A stretch of DNA of 64,000 nucleotides, taken from Pseudoxanthomonas sp. Root630 (GTDB lineage Bacteria > Pseudomonadota > Gammaproteobacteria > Xanthomonadales > Xanthomonadaceae). Both the position numbers and the translations under genes were made by a program. Shown here piece by piece: positions 52,787 to 62,400 of the stretch. The stretch's first letter is position 1, and the number at the start of each line of letters is the position of its first letter. Where the stretch lies: positions 62,252 to 126,251 of the forward strand of contig NZ_LMGY01000016.1 of the NCBI RefSeq assembly GCF_001427585.1. Direction: 5' to 3'. The notes beneath the pieces were generated by a model. The model searched no databases and was not told the DNA's origin. It saw only the letters and a list, made by a program, of their open reading frames with translations.

Positions 52787-54160
52787 TTGGACAAGACTCA
52801 CTCTCCGCGACACATCACCCTCATCGGTGCCGGCCTGGCCGGTGCACTGCTGGCCACGCTGATGGCGCGCGCGGGCTGGCGGGTCGACGTGCACGAGAAA
52901 CGCGGCGATCCGCGGCTCAAGGGCTACGAAGGCGGCCGGTCCATCAACCTCGCCCTGGCCGAGCGCGGACGCCATGCGCTGCGGATGGCCGATGCCGACG
53001 GTGCGGTGATGCGCCAGGCGGTGATGATGCGCGGGCGCATGGTGCATGCGCTGGATGGCCGCCAGCAGCTTCAGCGCTACGGTCGCGACGACTCCGAGGT
53101 GATCTGGTCGATCCACCGCGGCGATCTCAACATCACGCTCCTCGATCTGGCCGAACAGGCGGGCGCGAACCTGCACTTCCACCATCGGCTCGAAAGCGTC
53201 GACTTCGATGCCTCCGTTGCGCGCTTCGTCGATGATCGCGATGGCCGCCGCATCGAGTCCGGGTTCTCCGCGCTCGTCGGTGCCGACGGCGCCGGCTCGT
53301 CCTTGCGTGCCGCCATGATGGCGCGCGAGGACCTGGGCGAACGCACCGAGTTCCTCGACCATGCCTACAAGGAACTGGAAATCCCGCCGGCGGCGGATGG
53401 CAGCTTCATCATGGAACCCAACGCGCTGCACATCTGGCCCCGCGGCCACTACATGTGCATCGCACTGCCCAACGACGAGCGCACCTTCACCGTCACCCTG
53501 TTCCTGCCGAACGAGGGCGACCCGAGCTTCGCCAGCGTGCGCACGGGCGCCGAGGCGAAGGCGCTGTTCCTGCGGGATTTTCCGGATGCCGTACCGTTGA
53601 TCCCCGAACTGGAAGAGGACTGGGAAGCGAATCCGGTCGGCCTGCTCGCCACGCTTTACCTGGACCGTTGGCACCTGGGCGGCCAAGCCGTCCTCCTGGG
53701 CGATGCCGCGCACGCGATGGTGCCTTTCCACGGCCAAGGCATGAACTGCGCCTTCGAAGACTGCGTGTCGCTGGCCCGCCACCTGCAAGCCACCGAGGAC
53801 CTGGCCGCCGCCTTCGCCGCCTTCGAAGCCGAACGCAAACCTGATGCACTCGCGATCCAGGAGATGGCGCTGGAGAACTACGTGGAGATGCGCGACAAGG
53901 TCGACGACAGCGGCTTCCTGCTGCAGCGCGAACTCGAGCTGGCCCTGCAGCAGCGCCACCCTGACCGCTTCGTGCCCCATTACACGATGGTCAGTTTCAT
54001 GCGCATCCCCTACTCCGTCGCCCAGCATCGCAGCGAAGTGCAGCGCGCCTTGCTGGTGCGCCACACGACCGGTCGCGGGACGCTCGACCAGGTGGACTGG
54101 GCGGCCGTGGATGCGGACGTGGCGTCCACGCTCGCACCCCTGGTGGATGCGGCGCCGTGA
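52787..54160 (+). CDS. kmo: Kynurenine 3-monooxygenase
   Basis: FAD-dependent hydroxylase that turns kynurenine into 3-hydroxykynurenine. 457 aa. The FAD-binding loop is LIGAGLAGALLA, the second motif is VGADGAGSSLR and the third is VLLGDAAHAMVPFHGQGMN. RSINLALAERGRHAL is typical of KMO. The only available start is TTG at 52787: a stop lies 13 bp upstream in frame and no other start precedes the FAD motif. No good Shine-Dalgarno remains, because the GIY-YIG element ends 10 bp upstream. The stop overlaps the sbcB GTG by 4 bp. Confidence 0.94.
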   Translation: MDKTHSPRHITLIGAGLAGALLATLMARAGWRVDVHEKRGDPRLKGYEGGRSINLALAERGRHALRMADADGAVMRQAVMMRGRMVHALDGRQQLQRYGRDDSEVIWSIHRGDLNITLLDLAEQAGANLHFHHRLESVDFDASVARFVDDRDGRRIESGFSALVGADGAGSSLRAAMMAREDLGERTEFLDHAYKELEIPPAADGSFIMEPNALHIWPRGHYMCIALPNDERTFTVTLFLPNEGDPSFASVRTGAEAKALFLRDFPDAVPLIPELEEDWEANPVGLLATLYLDRWHLGGQAVLLGDAAHAMVPFHGQGMNCAFEDCVSLARHLQATEDLAAAFAAFEAERKPDALAIQEMALENYVEMRDKVDDSGFLLQRELELALQQRHPDRFVPHYTMVSFMRIPYSVAQHRSEVQRALLVRHTTGRGTLDQVDWAAVDADVASTLAPLVDAAP

Positions 54161-55596
54161 GCGCCAGCTTCCTCTTCTACGACCTGGAAACCTTCGGCGC
54201 CGATCCGCGTCGCAGTCGCCTGGCCCAGTTCGCGGCGATCCGCACCACGCCCGCGCTGGACGTCATCGACGAACCGATCGGTTTTTTCGTGCAGCCCGCC
54301 GACGACCTGCTGCCGTCCCCGGTCGCCACGCTGATCACCGGCATCACCCCGCAACGCGCCTTGCGCGAGGGCGTCAACGAGGCGGAAGCCTTCGCCCGCA
54401 TCGTTGACGAAATGGCGCGGCCCGAGACGTGCACGCTGGGATACAACAGCCTGCGCTTCGACGATGAATTCGTCCGCCATGGCCTCTTCCGCAATTTCCA
54501 TGAGCCGTATGAGCGCGAGTGGCGTGGCGGCAATTCCCGATGGGACCTGCTCGACGTCATGCGGCTGATGCGCGCCCTGCGCCCGGACGGCATCACGTGG
54601 CCGCGGCGCGAAGATGGCGCCACGTCCTTCAAGCTGGAACACCTGGCACTGGCGAACCACGTGCGCGATGGCGACGCGCATGAGGCGTTGTCGGACGTCG
54701 TCGCCACCATCGGCCTGGCACGCCTGATGCGCCAAGCACAACCGCGCCTGTGGGACTACGCGCTGCAGCTGCGCGACAAGCGCTTCGCGGCACGTCTGCT
54801 GGACACCGTGGCGATGCAACCGGTCCTGCACGTTTCGCAACGCTACCCGGCCAGCCGCCTGTGTGCCGCACCGGTGCTGCCGCTGGCCCGCCACCCGCGC
54901 TTCGACAGCCGCGTGATCGTGTTCGACCTGGACAGCGACCCGGCGCCGTTGCTGACGATGTCGCCGACGGACATCGCCGACCGGCTCTACACGCCCGCTG
55001 CCGACCTGCCGGAGGGCGAACAGCGCATCCCGCTGAAGGAAGTCCACCTCAACAAGGCCCCCTCGCTGGTGGCGTGGGCGCACCTGCGCCCCGATGACCT
55101 GCAACGCATGCAGATCGATCCCGATCGCGTCGCACGCCACGCCGAAGCGCTTCGGCAGGCGGGGCCCGACCTGGCCGAGAAGGTGCGCCAGGTGTTCTCC
55201 GGCGCGCAGGAGTATCCGCCCGGCGACGTCGATGGCTCGCTGTACGACGGCTTCCTTGCCGATGCCGACAAGCGCCGCTTCACCGATGTGCGCACCACGC
55301 CGCCCGCATTGCTCGGTCAGCGGGACTTCGGCTTCCGCGACCCGCGCCTGCCCGAACTGCTGTTCCGCTATCGCGCCCGGAACTGGCCCGGGACGCTGGA
55401 TGCCACCGAGCGCGCGCGCTGGGACGACTACCGGCGCACCCGTCTGCAGACCGACAGCGGACTGTCCGAGCTGAGCTTCTCGGCCTTCGACCAGGAACTC
55501 GCGGCATTGCGCACAAACCACGCAGGCGACGGCACGCGCCTAGCGTTGCTCGACCATCTGCAGCAGTGGCGCGACGACCTGGGCGGGACCCTCTGA
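54157..55596 (+). CDS. sbcB: Exodeoxyribonuclease I
   Basis: 3'-5' single-strand DNA exonuclease acting in mismatch repair and recombination. 479 aa. The DEDD exonuclease domain shows FLFYDLETFGADPRR (Asp9, Glu11), TLGYNSLRFDDEFVRHGLF and GDAHEALSDVVATIGLARL. The SH3-like and C-terminal helical domains follow (IPLKEVHLNKAPSLV, FLADADKRRF). The GTG start at 54157 overlaps the monooxygenase stop (GTGA), so it is coupled to the kynurenine cluster, which is likely positional only. Confidence 0.96.
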   Translation: MSASFLFYDLETFGADPRRSRLAQFAAIRTTPALDVIDEPIGFFVQPADDLLPSPVATLITGITPQRALREGVNEAEAFARIVDEMARPETCTLGYNSLRFDDEFVRHGLFRNFHEPYEREWRGGNSRWDLLDVMRLMRALRPDGITWPRREDGATSFKLEHLALANHVRDGDAHEALSDVVATIGLARLMRQAQPRLWDYALQLRDKRFAARLLDTVAMQPVLHVSQRYPASRLCAAPVLPLARHPRFDSRVIVFDLDSDPAPLLTMSPTDIADRLYTPAADLPEGEQRIPLKEVHLNKAPSLVAWAHLRPDDLQRMQIDPDRVARHAEALRQAGPDLAEKVRQVFSGAQEYPPGDVDGSLYDGFLADADKRRFTDVRTTPPALLGQRDFGFRDPRLPELLFRYRARNWPGTLDATERARWDDYRRTRLQTDSGLSELSFSAFDQELAALRTNHAGDGTRLALLDHLQQWRDDLGGTL

Positions 55597-55662
55597 CGCC
55601 TCCCGGCGGGGATGCAGCCTTCATCGAGGACAGTCTTGTCGGCCATTTGACACCGGCATGAC

Positions 55663-55668
55663 TACAAT
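55663..55668 (+). promoter_or_regulatory. Candidate -10 box for a leaderless DUF2461 mRNA
   Basis: TACAAT followed by 6 nt and the ATG at 55675. A TTGACA at 55647-55652 is only 10 nt upstream, too close to be its -35. Confidence 0.4.
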
Positions 55669-55674
55669 CGACGC

Positions 55675-56361
55675 ATGGCCACCTATTTCTCCGACGCCAG
55701 CTTCAAGTTCCTGCGCGGGCTGGCGCGACACAACGACAAGACCTGGTTCAACACGCACAAGGCGAAGTACGAGGACCATGTCCGCCAACCGTTCCTGCGC
55801 CTGCTGACCGATCTCCAGCCCGACCTCGCCGAGGTCAGCCTGCATTTCCGGTCGGATCCCAAGACCGTCGGCGGTTCGCTGTTCCGCATCTATCGCGATG
55901 CGCGTTTCTCGAACGACAAATCGCCGTACAAGTCCTGGCAGGGCGCGCGCCTGTTCCACGAGCGCCACAAGCAGGTGCCCGCGCCCTCGTTCTACCTCCA
56001 TCTGCAGCCGGGCGAGTGCTTCGTCGGTGCCGGCCTGTGGCATCCGGAGCCCGATACGCAGCGCCGCGTGCGTCAGTTCATCCTCGACAATCCCGGCAGC
56101 TGGAAAAAGGCCGCGCACGATGCGCCCTTCCGTCGCCGCTTCGAGTTCGAGGAAAGCGAGAAACTGGTGCGTCCTCCGCGCGGCTTTCCGGCCGACTTCG
56201 AGTTCATCGAGGACCTGAAGCACCGCAACTTCGTGTTCTGGCGTTCGCTCGATGGCGCGACGATGACGGGCCCGCGCCTGCGCCAGACCGTCGCCGGCGA
56301 CCTCAAGGCACTGGGGCCGTTCGTGGACTACCTGTGTGCCGCGCTGGATCTGGAATTCTGA
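55675..56361 (+). CDS. DUF2461 (TIGR02453) family protein
   Basis: 228-aa cytoplasmic protein of the DUF2461 family, function unknown. Family marks are FKFLRGLARHNDKTWFNTHK near the start, GGSLFRIYRDARFSNDKSPYK in the middle (shown as residues around 62-82), and the aromatic C-terminal half with GFPADFEFIEDLKHRNF. No signal peptide. Preceded by a leaderless-type promoter and followed 16 bp later by the DUF2939 gene. Confidence 0.88.
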   Translation: MATYFSDASFKFLRGLARHNDKTWFNTHKAKYEDHVRQPFLRLLTDLQPDLAEVSLHFRSDPKTVGGSLFRIYRDARFSNDKSPYKSWQGARLFHERHKQVPAPSFYLHLQPGECFVGAGLWHPEPDTQRRVRQFILDNPGSWKKAAHDAPFRRRFEFEESEKLVRPPRGFPADFEFIEDLKHRNFVFWRSLDGATMTGPRLRQTVAGDLKALGPFVDYLCAALDLEF

Positions 56362-56377
56362 GCCGGAGGCCTTGTCG

Positions 56378-56920
56378 ATGAAGAAATCGCTCGTGATCGG
56401 AGTGCTGCTCGCCGCGATCATCGGCTTGGCCGGCTATGTCGCTGCGGGGCCCTACCTGGCGATCCATGGCATCCGCACGGCCCTGGCCGAACAGGACACC
56501 GGCAGGCTGCAGAAGCACGTGGACTTCCCCGCGTTGCGCGTGAACCTGCGGGCGCAGGTGGAAGATGCGTTGGCGCGTCGCGCGGGCACCGACGTGGCCT
56601 CCAACCTGTTCGGCGCCGCTGCCCTGTCGATCGCCAACAGCCTGCTTGGCCGCGGCGTGGACACCCTGGTGACGCCGATGGGCATCGCCGCGATCCTGGA
56701 AGGCCGCGCAACGTGGAAACGCACGATCGGCGAGACGGTCGGCGGCGACACTTACGCCCCTGCGGTCCCGGCCGATCCGCTCAAGGAAGCGACGCACCGG
56801 TACGAATCCCTGTCCCGGTTCACGGCGACCATCCGTGATGCGGAGGGCGATCCCGTCGTGTTCGTGTTCACCCGCCAGGGCCTGCGCTGGCGGCTGACGG
56901 ATATCCGGCTGCCGTTGTAA
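56378..56920 (+). CDS. DUF2939 family membrane-anchored protein
   Basis: 180-aa protein recognised as DUF2939-like. An N-terminal helix (VIGVLLAAIIGLAGYVAAG, about residues 6-24) anchors it. The periplasmic part starts GPYLAIHGIRTALAEQDTGRL and resembles lipid-binding-like folds of this family. Function unknown. The start at 56378 gives a normal n-region (MKKS). GGAGG lies upstream. Confidence 0.83.
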   Translation: MKKSLVIGVLLAAIIGLAGYVAAGPYLAIHGIRTALAEQDTGRLQKHVDFPALRVNLRAQVEDALARRAGTDVASNLFGAAALSIANSLLGRGVDTLVTPMGIAAILEGRATWKRTIGETVGGDTYAPAVPADPLKEATHRYESLSRFTATIRDAEGDPVVFVFTRQGLRWRLTDIRLPL

Positions 56921-57019
56921 GACGGCCTCAGGCGCGGCCGCGCACCTGGAAATTCAAGAACAACAAACACCGGCAGTTCACCCTATCGGCGCGTTGCGAC
57001 GCGCTCGACGTTTGCACAC

Positions 57020-57946
57020 TCACGGTCGATCGGGGCGCGGATTCGCCACGCCGTGAGGTACATGACCGGCCGCCACGTGCTGGCGGGCGCTGTCGATGTT
57101 GTGCTGCGAGTCGTCGAAGAAGATGTCCGCGCCGAAGGCCTCCAGGAACGGACCCTTGTGGCGCCCGCCCAGGAACAGTGCTTCGTCCAGGCGCACGCCC
57201 CACTCGCGCAGCGTGCGGATCACCCGCTCGTGCGCAGGCGCCGACCGTGCCGTCACCAGCGCCGTGCGGATCGGCGAACGTTCGTCGGCCGGGAATACCT
57301 GCTGGAGTTGATGCAGCGCCGACAGGAAGTTGCGGAACGGACCGCCGGACAGCGGCTCACGCGCACGCGCCTGCTCGTGCTTGCCGAATGCCTCGACGCC
57401 CTGCTCGCGGGAGATGCGTTCGCTTTCGTCGCTGAAGATCACCGCGTCGCCGTCGAACGCGATCCGCAGCTGATGTTCGTGCCGCTGCTGCTGGGGTGCA
57501 CTGGCCGGCAGGATGGTCGCGGCGGCGATGCCATGCTCCAGCGAACGGCGCACCGATTCCGGATTGGCCGACAGGAACAGATCGGTACCGAACGGCTTGA
57601 CGTAGGGCCAGGTCGCCTCGCCTGCGGTGAAGGTGGCGCGCACGATGCCCAGGCCGTGGTGCTGGATGGAGTTGAAGATGCGCAGGCCGGTGTCGGCGGA
57701 ATTGCGCGAAAGCAGGATCACCTCGACCCGCGGGGTGTCCTCCGGCGCGCCGGCATTGAGCGCCAGCAGTTTGCGCACCACCGGAAATGCGATGCCTGGC
57801 GCGAGGATGTCGTCCTCGTGCGCGCGCTGGTAGTCGCTGTACGCCTCCACGCCTTCGCGCTCGTAGAGCGCGTGGCTCTCTTCCAGGTCGAACAGCGCAC
57901 GCGAGGTGACGGCAACGGTAAGCAAGCGGGGGGTGTTGTCGGCCAT
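57020..57946 (-). CDS. 5'-nucleotidase (cytosolic-type, PF06189)
   Basis: 308-aa protein of the cytosolic 5'-nucleotidase family, which removes phosphate from nucleoside monophosphates. Typical segments are VAVTSRALFDLEESHALYERE, VILLSRNSADTGLRIFNSI (about residues 80-98), RIAFDGDAVIFSDESERI and LGGRHKGPFLEAFGADIFFDD. These give the HAD-type Asp motifs. The start at 57946 opens MADNTPRL. Convergent with the DUF2939 gene; the 99-bp gap has no strong hairpin except a short CGCGT-TGCG-ACGCG. Confidence 0.9.
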   Translation of the reverse strand: MADNTPRLLTVAVTSRALFDLEESHALYEREGVEAYSDYQRAHEDDILAPGIAFPVVRKLLALNAGAPEDTPRVEVILLSRNSADTGLRIFNSIQHHGLGIVRATFTAGEATWPYVKPFGTDLFLSANPESVRRSLEHGIAAATILPASAPQQQRHEHQLRIAFDGDAVIFSDESERISREQGVEAFGKHEQARAREPLSGGPFRNFLSALHQLQQVFPADERSPIRTALVTARSAPAHERVIRTLREWGVRLDEALFLGGRHKGPFLEAFGADIFFDDSQHNIDSARQHVAAGHVPHGVANPRPDRP

Positions 57947-57986
57947 GCGCACAGTATCCGTCATCCCGGGCGCACGGCGCGAGACG

Positions 57987-58478
57987 CTAGCTGCCGGGCG
58001 CGACCGCGATGCGCAGTTGCGCGGGTGGTCCCCGGCGGTTGTCCGGCGTGACCGCACGCACCTCCACCACCAGGTCGATCGGCTGCTGTTGCGCAGGCGG
58101 CCCGTCCTGCCAGACGAAGACGAACTCGCTGCGGCGACCGTCGACACGACCCGCCACGGGCGTCCCGGGGAAAATGGACAGCCGGTCCTCGCCCCCGACC
58201 ACGCGGAACTCGAAACCCAGGTCGCGCAACTTGTAGTCCGTGCCCCGCGGCCACTCCACGCTCACTGTCAGCAGGCCGCTGGTATCGCAGGAAGCGCGCC
58301 CGTTGATGCCGCGCGTCAGGCTGACCATCTCGAGCGCCGGTGCGCGCAAGGCGTCGCCCGCCTCCGCTGCGGGGGTGGCCGCGACGGTGAACGGCGTGGT
58401 GCCGGTGGACAGGTTGCAGGCCGCCGCATCGGCCATGACAAGACAGGCGCAGATCGCCAACGCGTATTTCAACTGCAT
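57987..58478 (-). CDS. Exported hypothetical protein
   Basis: 163-aa protein not recognised. It has a Sec signal peptide (YALAICACLVMADAAA) and one immunoglobulin- or fibronectin-like beta-rich domain (for example LTVSVEWPRGTDYKLRDLGFEFRV, residues about 70-93, and SEFVFVWQDG). Two Cys (CNLS near residue 22 and CDTS near 62) could pair. GGGAGG lies 7 nt before the ATG at 58478. Function unknown. Confidence 0.7.
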   Translation of the reverse strand: MQLKYALAICACLVMADAAACNLSTGTTPFTVAATPAAEAGDALRAPALEMVSLTRGINGRASCDTSGLLTVSVEWPRGTDYKLRDLGFEFRVVGGEDRLSIFPGTPVAGRVDGRRSEFVFVWQDGPPAQQQPIDLVVEVRAVTPDNRRGPPAQLRIAVAPGS

Positions 58479-58597
58479 CGGAACCCCTCCCCGGGTGGAT
58501 GCGAACCGAACCGCTACGCGGCGCTGGATAGCACGCGTCGGGAGAGGCGGCAAGCCGCACTGCGGCGGAATCGCGTTGTCCCCGGGGACATTGCGAC

Positions 58598-59365
58598 TCA
58601 GGTCATGAATTGCTCGCTGAGGATGCGCTCTTCGAGGTTGTGTTCGCGGTCGAACAACAACGTGACCATGCGGTCGCGCGATTCGCGGATGGTTACTTCG
58701 ACCACGTCGCGCACCTCGTGCGAATCGGCCGTGGCGCTGACCGGTCGCTTGTACGGGTCGAGCACACGGAAACGGACTTCGGTGTCGGCCTTGAGGATGG
58801 CACCGCGCCAACGACGCGGGCGGAAGGGCGCGATCGGCGTCAGCGCGATGGTGTTCGAGCCCAGCGGCAGGATGGGACCATGCGCGGAGAAGTTGTACGC
58901 GGTACTGCCGGCCGGCGTGGCGGTCAGCACACCATCGCAGATCAGTTCGTCCAGCCGGGTCTCGCCATTGAGGTCGATGCGGATATGGGCGGCCTGGCGC
59001 GTCTGCCGGAGCAGCGAGACTTCGTTGTAGGCCAGCGACGACGTGGTGGTACCGGACTCGGTCAATGCCTGCATTTCCAGGGGACGCAGCTTGGCGGGCT
59101 CCGCCGCCGCGATCCGCTCGACCAGTCCATCTTCCCGATAGTGGTTCATCAGGAAGCCCACCGTGCCCAGCTTCATGCCGAACACGGGCTTGCCCAGCGC
59201 ACCGTGCCGGTGCAGCGTCTGCAGCATGAAACCGTCACCGCCGAGCGCGCACAGCACATCGGCCTGGTCGGGCGCATGCGCACCATGCTCGGCCTGCAAC
59301 GCGGCCAGCGCGTCCTGCGCCTCGGGCGTGGGACTGGCGAGGAAGGCGATGCGGGGTGTGGTCAT
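58598..59365 (-). CDS. nadK: NAD kinase
   Basis: Phosphorylates NAD to NADP. 255 aa, on the short side. The ATP/phosphate motif is [11 protein letters not shown] (GGDG at residues 42-45), the NAD-binding NE is in [11 protein letters not shown], and the glycine-rich segment is [19 protein letters not shown]. The start at 59365 has GGAG 6 nt upstream; an ATG at 59380 is possible. It follows the terminator of the glutamate dehydrogenase gene. Confidence 0.95.
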   Translation of the reverse strand: MTTPRIAFLASPTPEAQDALAALQAEHGAHAPDQADVLCALGGDGFMLQTLHRHGALGKPVFGMKLGTVGFLMNHYREDGLVERIAAAEPAKLRPLEMQALTESGTTTSSLAYNEVSLLRQTRQAAHIRIDLNGETRLDELICDGVLTATPAGSTAYNFSAHGPILPLGSNTIALTPIAPFRPRRWRGAILKADTEVRFRVLDPYKRPVSATADSHEVRDVVEVTIRESRDRMVTLLFDREHNLEERILSEQFMT

Positions 59366-59400
59366 CCGTGGCTCCATCATCAGGCCTGCACAGCGTACAT

Positions 59401-59424
59401 AAAAAAGGCGGCCCGAAGGCCGCC
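59401..59424 (-). terminator. Intrinsic terminator of the glutamate dehydrogenase gene
   Basis: A perfect 7-bp stem (GGCGGCC and GGCCGCC with a 4-nt loop) is followed on the minus strand by TTTTTT (59406-59401). It lies between the dehydrogenase stop and nadK. Confidence 0.9.
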
Positions 59425-59447
59425 CCGTGTCATCCCGCAGGCGATGC

Positions 59448-62400
59448 TCAGCCCTGCGATGCCAACTGCCCCAGCCGCTGCACGGCCACCGACGCGGTCG
59501 GGTAATCCAGCGTCTTCTGCGCGGCCAGCTCGTTGAGCATGTTCAACGTGAAGCGCAGGCCCGCATCGTCGCGACCCAGCCAGGCCTGGACCTTGGCGTC
59601 TGCATTGCCGCCGGGCAGCGACAGCACCTGGTTGGTCAGCGTGCGCTGGTGGGCGGCGAGTTCGTCGCGCAACACGCCACGCGCCACCGCATGCCAGCGA
59701 CCGTCGACCTTGAGGGCTTCGATCTGGTCCTGCAGCCACGGCAGGTGCAGGGCTTCGCCCAGGCGGTAGTGGACCTTCGACACCTCGACCGGCTTGAGCT
59801 TGCGCGCGCGCGCCAGTTCGATGATGTCGCAGGACGGTTCCAGGTACGGCAGCGCCGCGATCTGGCCGGCGAGCGCGGGCGGCAGGCCCTTGTCCTTCCA
59901 GTCCTGCAGGCTGGCGTTGTACGCCGGGCGCAGGGAGTCCGGCAGGACGCCGTCGGCCGCACGGATCTCGTTGAAGCCGTCGTGGTAGCGCTCCACCGCG
60001 GTGGCGATCGCCGGGATCGGACCCTGGCGGGTCAGCAGCCAACGGGTGAAGTTGCGCTGCACCTGCCAGATGACCTGCAGTGCGTCGATCTGCACGGATT
60101 CGGGCACCTTGCCGTCCAGCGCGTCGATCTGGTTCCACAGCGCCCGCGCATCCAGCGTCTCGCGGGTGATGGTGAAGGCCTTGGCGACTTCCGCCGGCGA
60201 GCGGCCCGTGTCTTCCTGCATGCGCAGCAGGAAGGTGGCGCCCATGCGGTTGATGGTGGTGTTGGTGACCGCGGTGGCGATGATCTCGCGCTTCAGGCGG
60301 TGCTTCTCCATCTCCGAGGCGTACTTCTTCTGCAGAGGCTGCGGGAAGTAGCGCTGCAGCTCCTTGGACAGGTACGGATCCTCGGGGATGTCGGATTCCA
60401 GCAACTGCTGGAACGCGACCAGCTTGGAGTACGACAGCAACACCGACAGCTCGGGTCGCGTCAGGCCCTGACCGCGCGCCTTGCGCTCGGCCAGTTCGGC
60501 ATCGGACGGCAGGAACTCGATCTGGCGGTCCAGCAGGCCCTGCGACTCCAGGGTCTGGATGAAGTGCTGCTTGGAGCCCAGGCGCGAGACGCTCATGCGT
60601 TCCATCAGGCTGATGGCCTGGTTCTGGCGGTAGTTGTCCCACAGCACCAGGTCGGCCACTTCGTCCGTCATGTCCGCCAGCAGCTTGTTGCGGGCATCCA
60701 TCGAGAGCTTCTTCGCCTGCACCACGCCGTTGAGCAGGATCTTGATGTTCACCTCGTGGTCGGAGGTGTCCACGCCGGCGGAGTTGTCGATGAAGTCGGT
60801 GTTGAGCAGCACGCCATGCTGTGCGGCCTCGATGCGGCCGAGCTGGGTCAGGCCCAGGTTGCCGCCCTCGCCCACCACCTTGCAGCGCAGGTCGCGGCCG
60901 TCGACGCGCAGGCCGTTGTTGGCGCGGTCGCCGACGTCGGCGTGGGTCTCGCTCGCGGCCTTGACATAGGTGCCGATGCCGCCGTTCCACAGCAGGTCCA
61001 CCGGCGACTTCAGGATGGCGCTCATCAGCTCGTTGGGCGTCATCGCCTTCACGCCGTCGGCGATGCTCAGCGCGGCACGTACTTCCGGCGTGATCTCGAT
61101 CGACTTCGCACTCCGCGGATGGATGCCGCCCCCCTTGGAGATCAGCTTGGCGTCGTAGTCCGCCCAACTGGAACGCGGCACCTTGAACATGCGGTCGCGC
61201 TCCTTGAACGACTTCGCCGCGTCCGGGGTCGGATCCAGGAAGATGTGGCGGTGGTCGAACGCCGCGACAAGGCGGATGTGTTCCGACAGCAGCATGCCGT
61301 TGCCGAACACGTCGCCGGACATGTCGCCGATGCCCACGCAGGTGAAGTCCTGCGTCTGCGAGTCGCGGCCGAGCGCGCGGAAGTGGCGCTTCACGGACTC
61401 CCAGGCGCCGCGGGCGGTGATGCCCATGCCCTTGTGGTCGTAACCCACCGAACCGCCGGAAGCGAACGCATCGCCCATCCAGAAGCCGTGCGCGATGGCC
61501 AGGCCGTTGGCGATGTCGGAGAACGTGGCCGTGCCCTTGTCGGCCGCGACCACCAGGTACGGATCGTCCTGGTCGTGGCGCACCACGTCCACCGGCGGCA
61601 CGATCTTGTTGCCGACGATGTTGTCGGTGATGTCCAGCAGGCCCTGGATGAACAGCTTGTAGCAGGCGATGCCTTCGGCCAGCACGGCATCGCGGTCGCC
61701 GCCCACCGGCGGGCGCTTGACGAAGAAGCCGCCCTTCGCGCCGACCGGCACGATGACGGTGTTCTTCACCATCTGCGCCTTCACCAGGCCGAGCACTTCG
61801 GTACGGAAATCTTCGCGACGGTCCGACCAGCGCAGGCCACCGCGGGCGACCGGGCCGAAGCGCAGGTGCACGCCTTCCACGCGCGGGCCGTAGACGAAGA
61901 TCTCGCGGTACGGACGCGGCTTGGGCAGGTCGGGCACCTTCGCCGAATCGAACTTGAAACTGATCGTATGGGCGGGCTGGCCGTCCTTGCCGCGCTGGTA
62001 GAAGCTCGTGCGCAGGGTGGCTTCGATGGCGCCCATGAAGCCGCGCAGGATGCGGTCCTCGTCCAGGCTCGACACGCGATCCATCAGCTTCAGCAGCGAC
62101 TGGTGCGCGGCCTCGATCTGCTGCTCGCGCTTGCCGCCACGGGCATCGACCAGGGCGGCCAGCGTCCTGGCAGCGGCTTCATCATCGCCCGCGAGCGACT
62201 TCAGTTGCGCAGCGAAGCGCTCCTGGCCCTCCTTGATCTGCGCCTTGCTCTCGCTGCCGGTCGCCGGATCGAAGCGCGCTTCGAACAGTTCCACCAGCAG
62301 GCGCGCCAACAGCGGATAGCGGTTGAGCGTTTCTTCCACGTAGCTCTGCGAGAACGGCACGCCGGTCTGCAGCAGGTACTTGCAGTAGCCGCGCAGCAGC

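Noticed and set aside
55647-55652. TTGACA as -35 of the DUF2461 promoter
   Set aside because: Only 10 nt from the TACAAT box, not compatible with a sigma-70 spacer.
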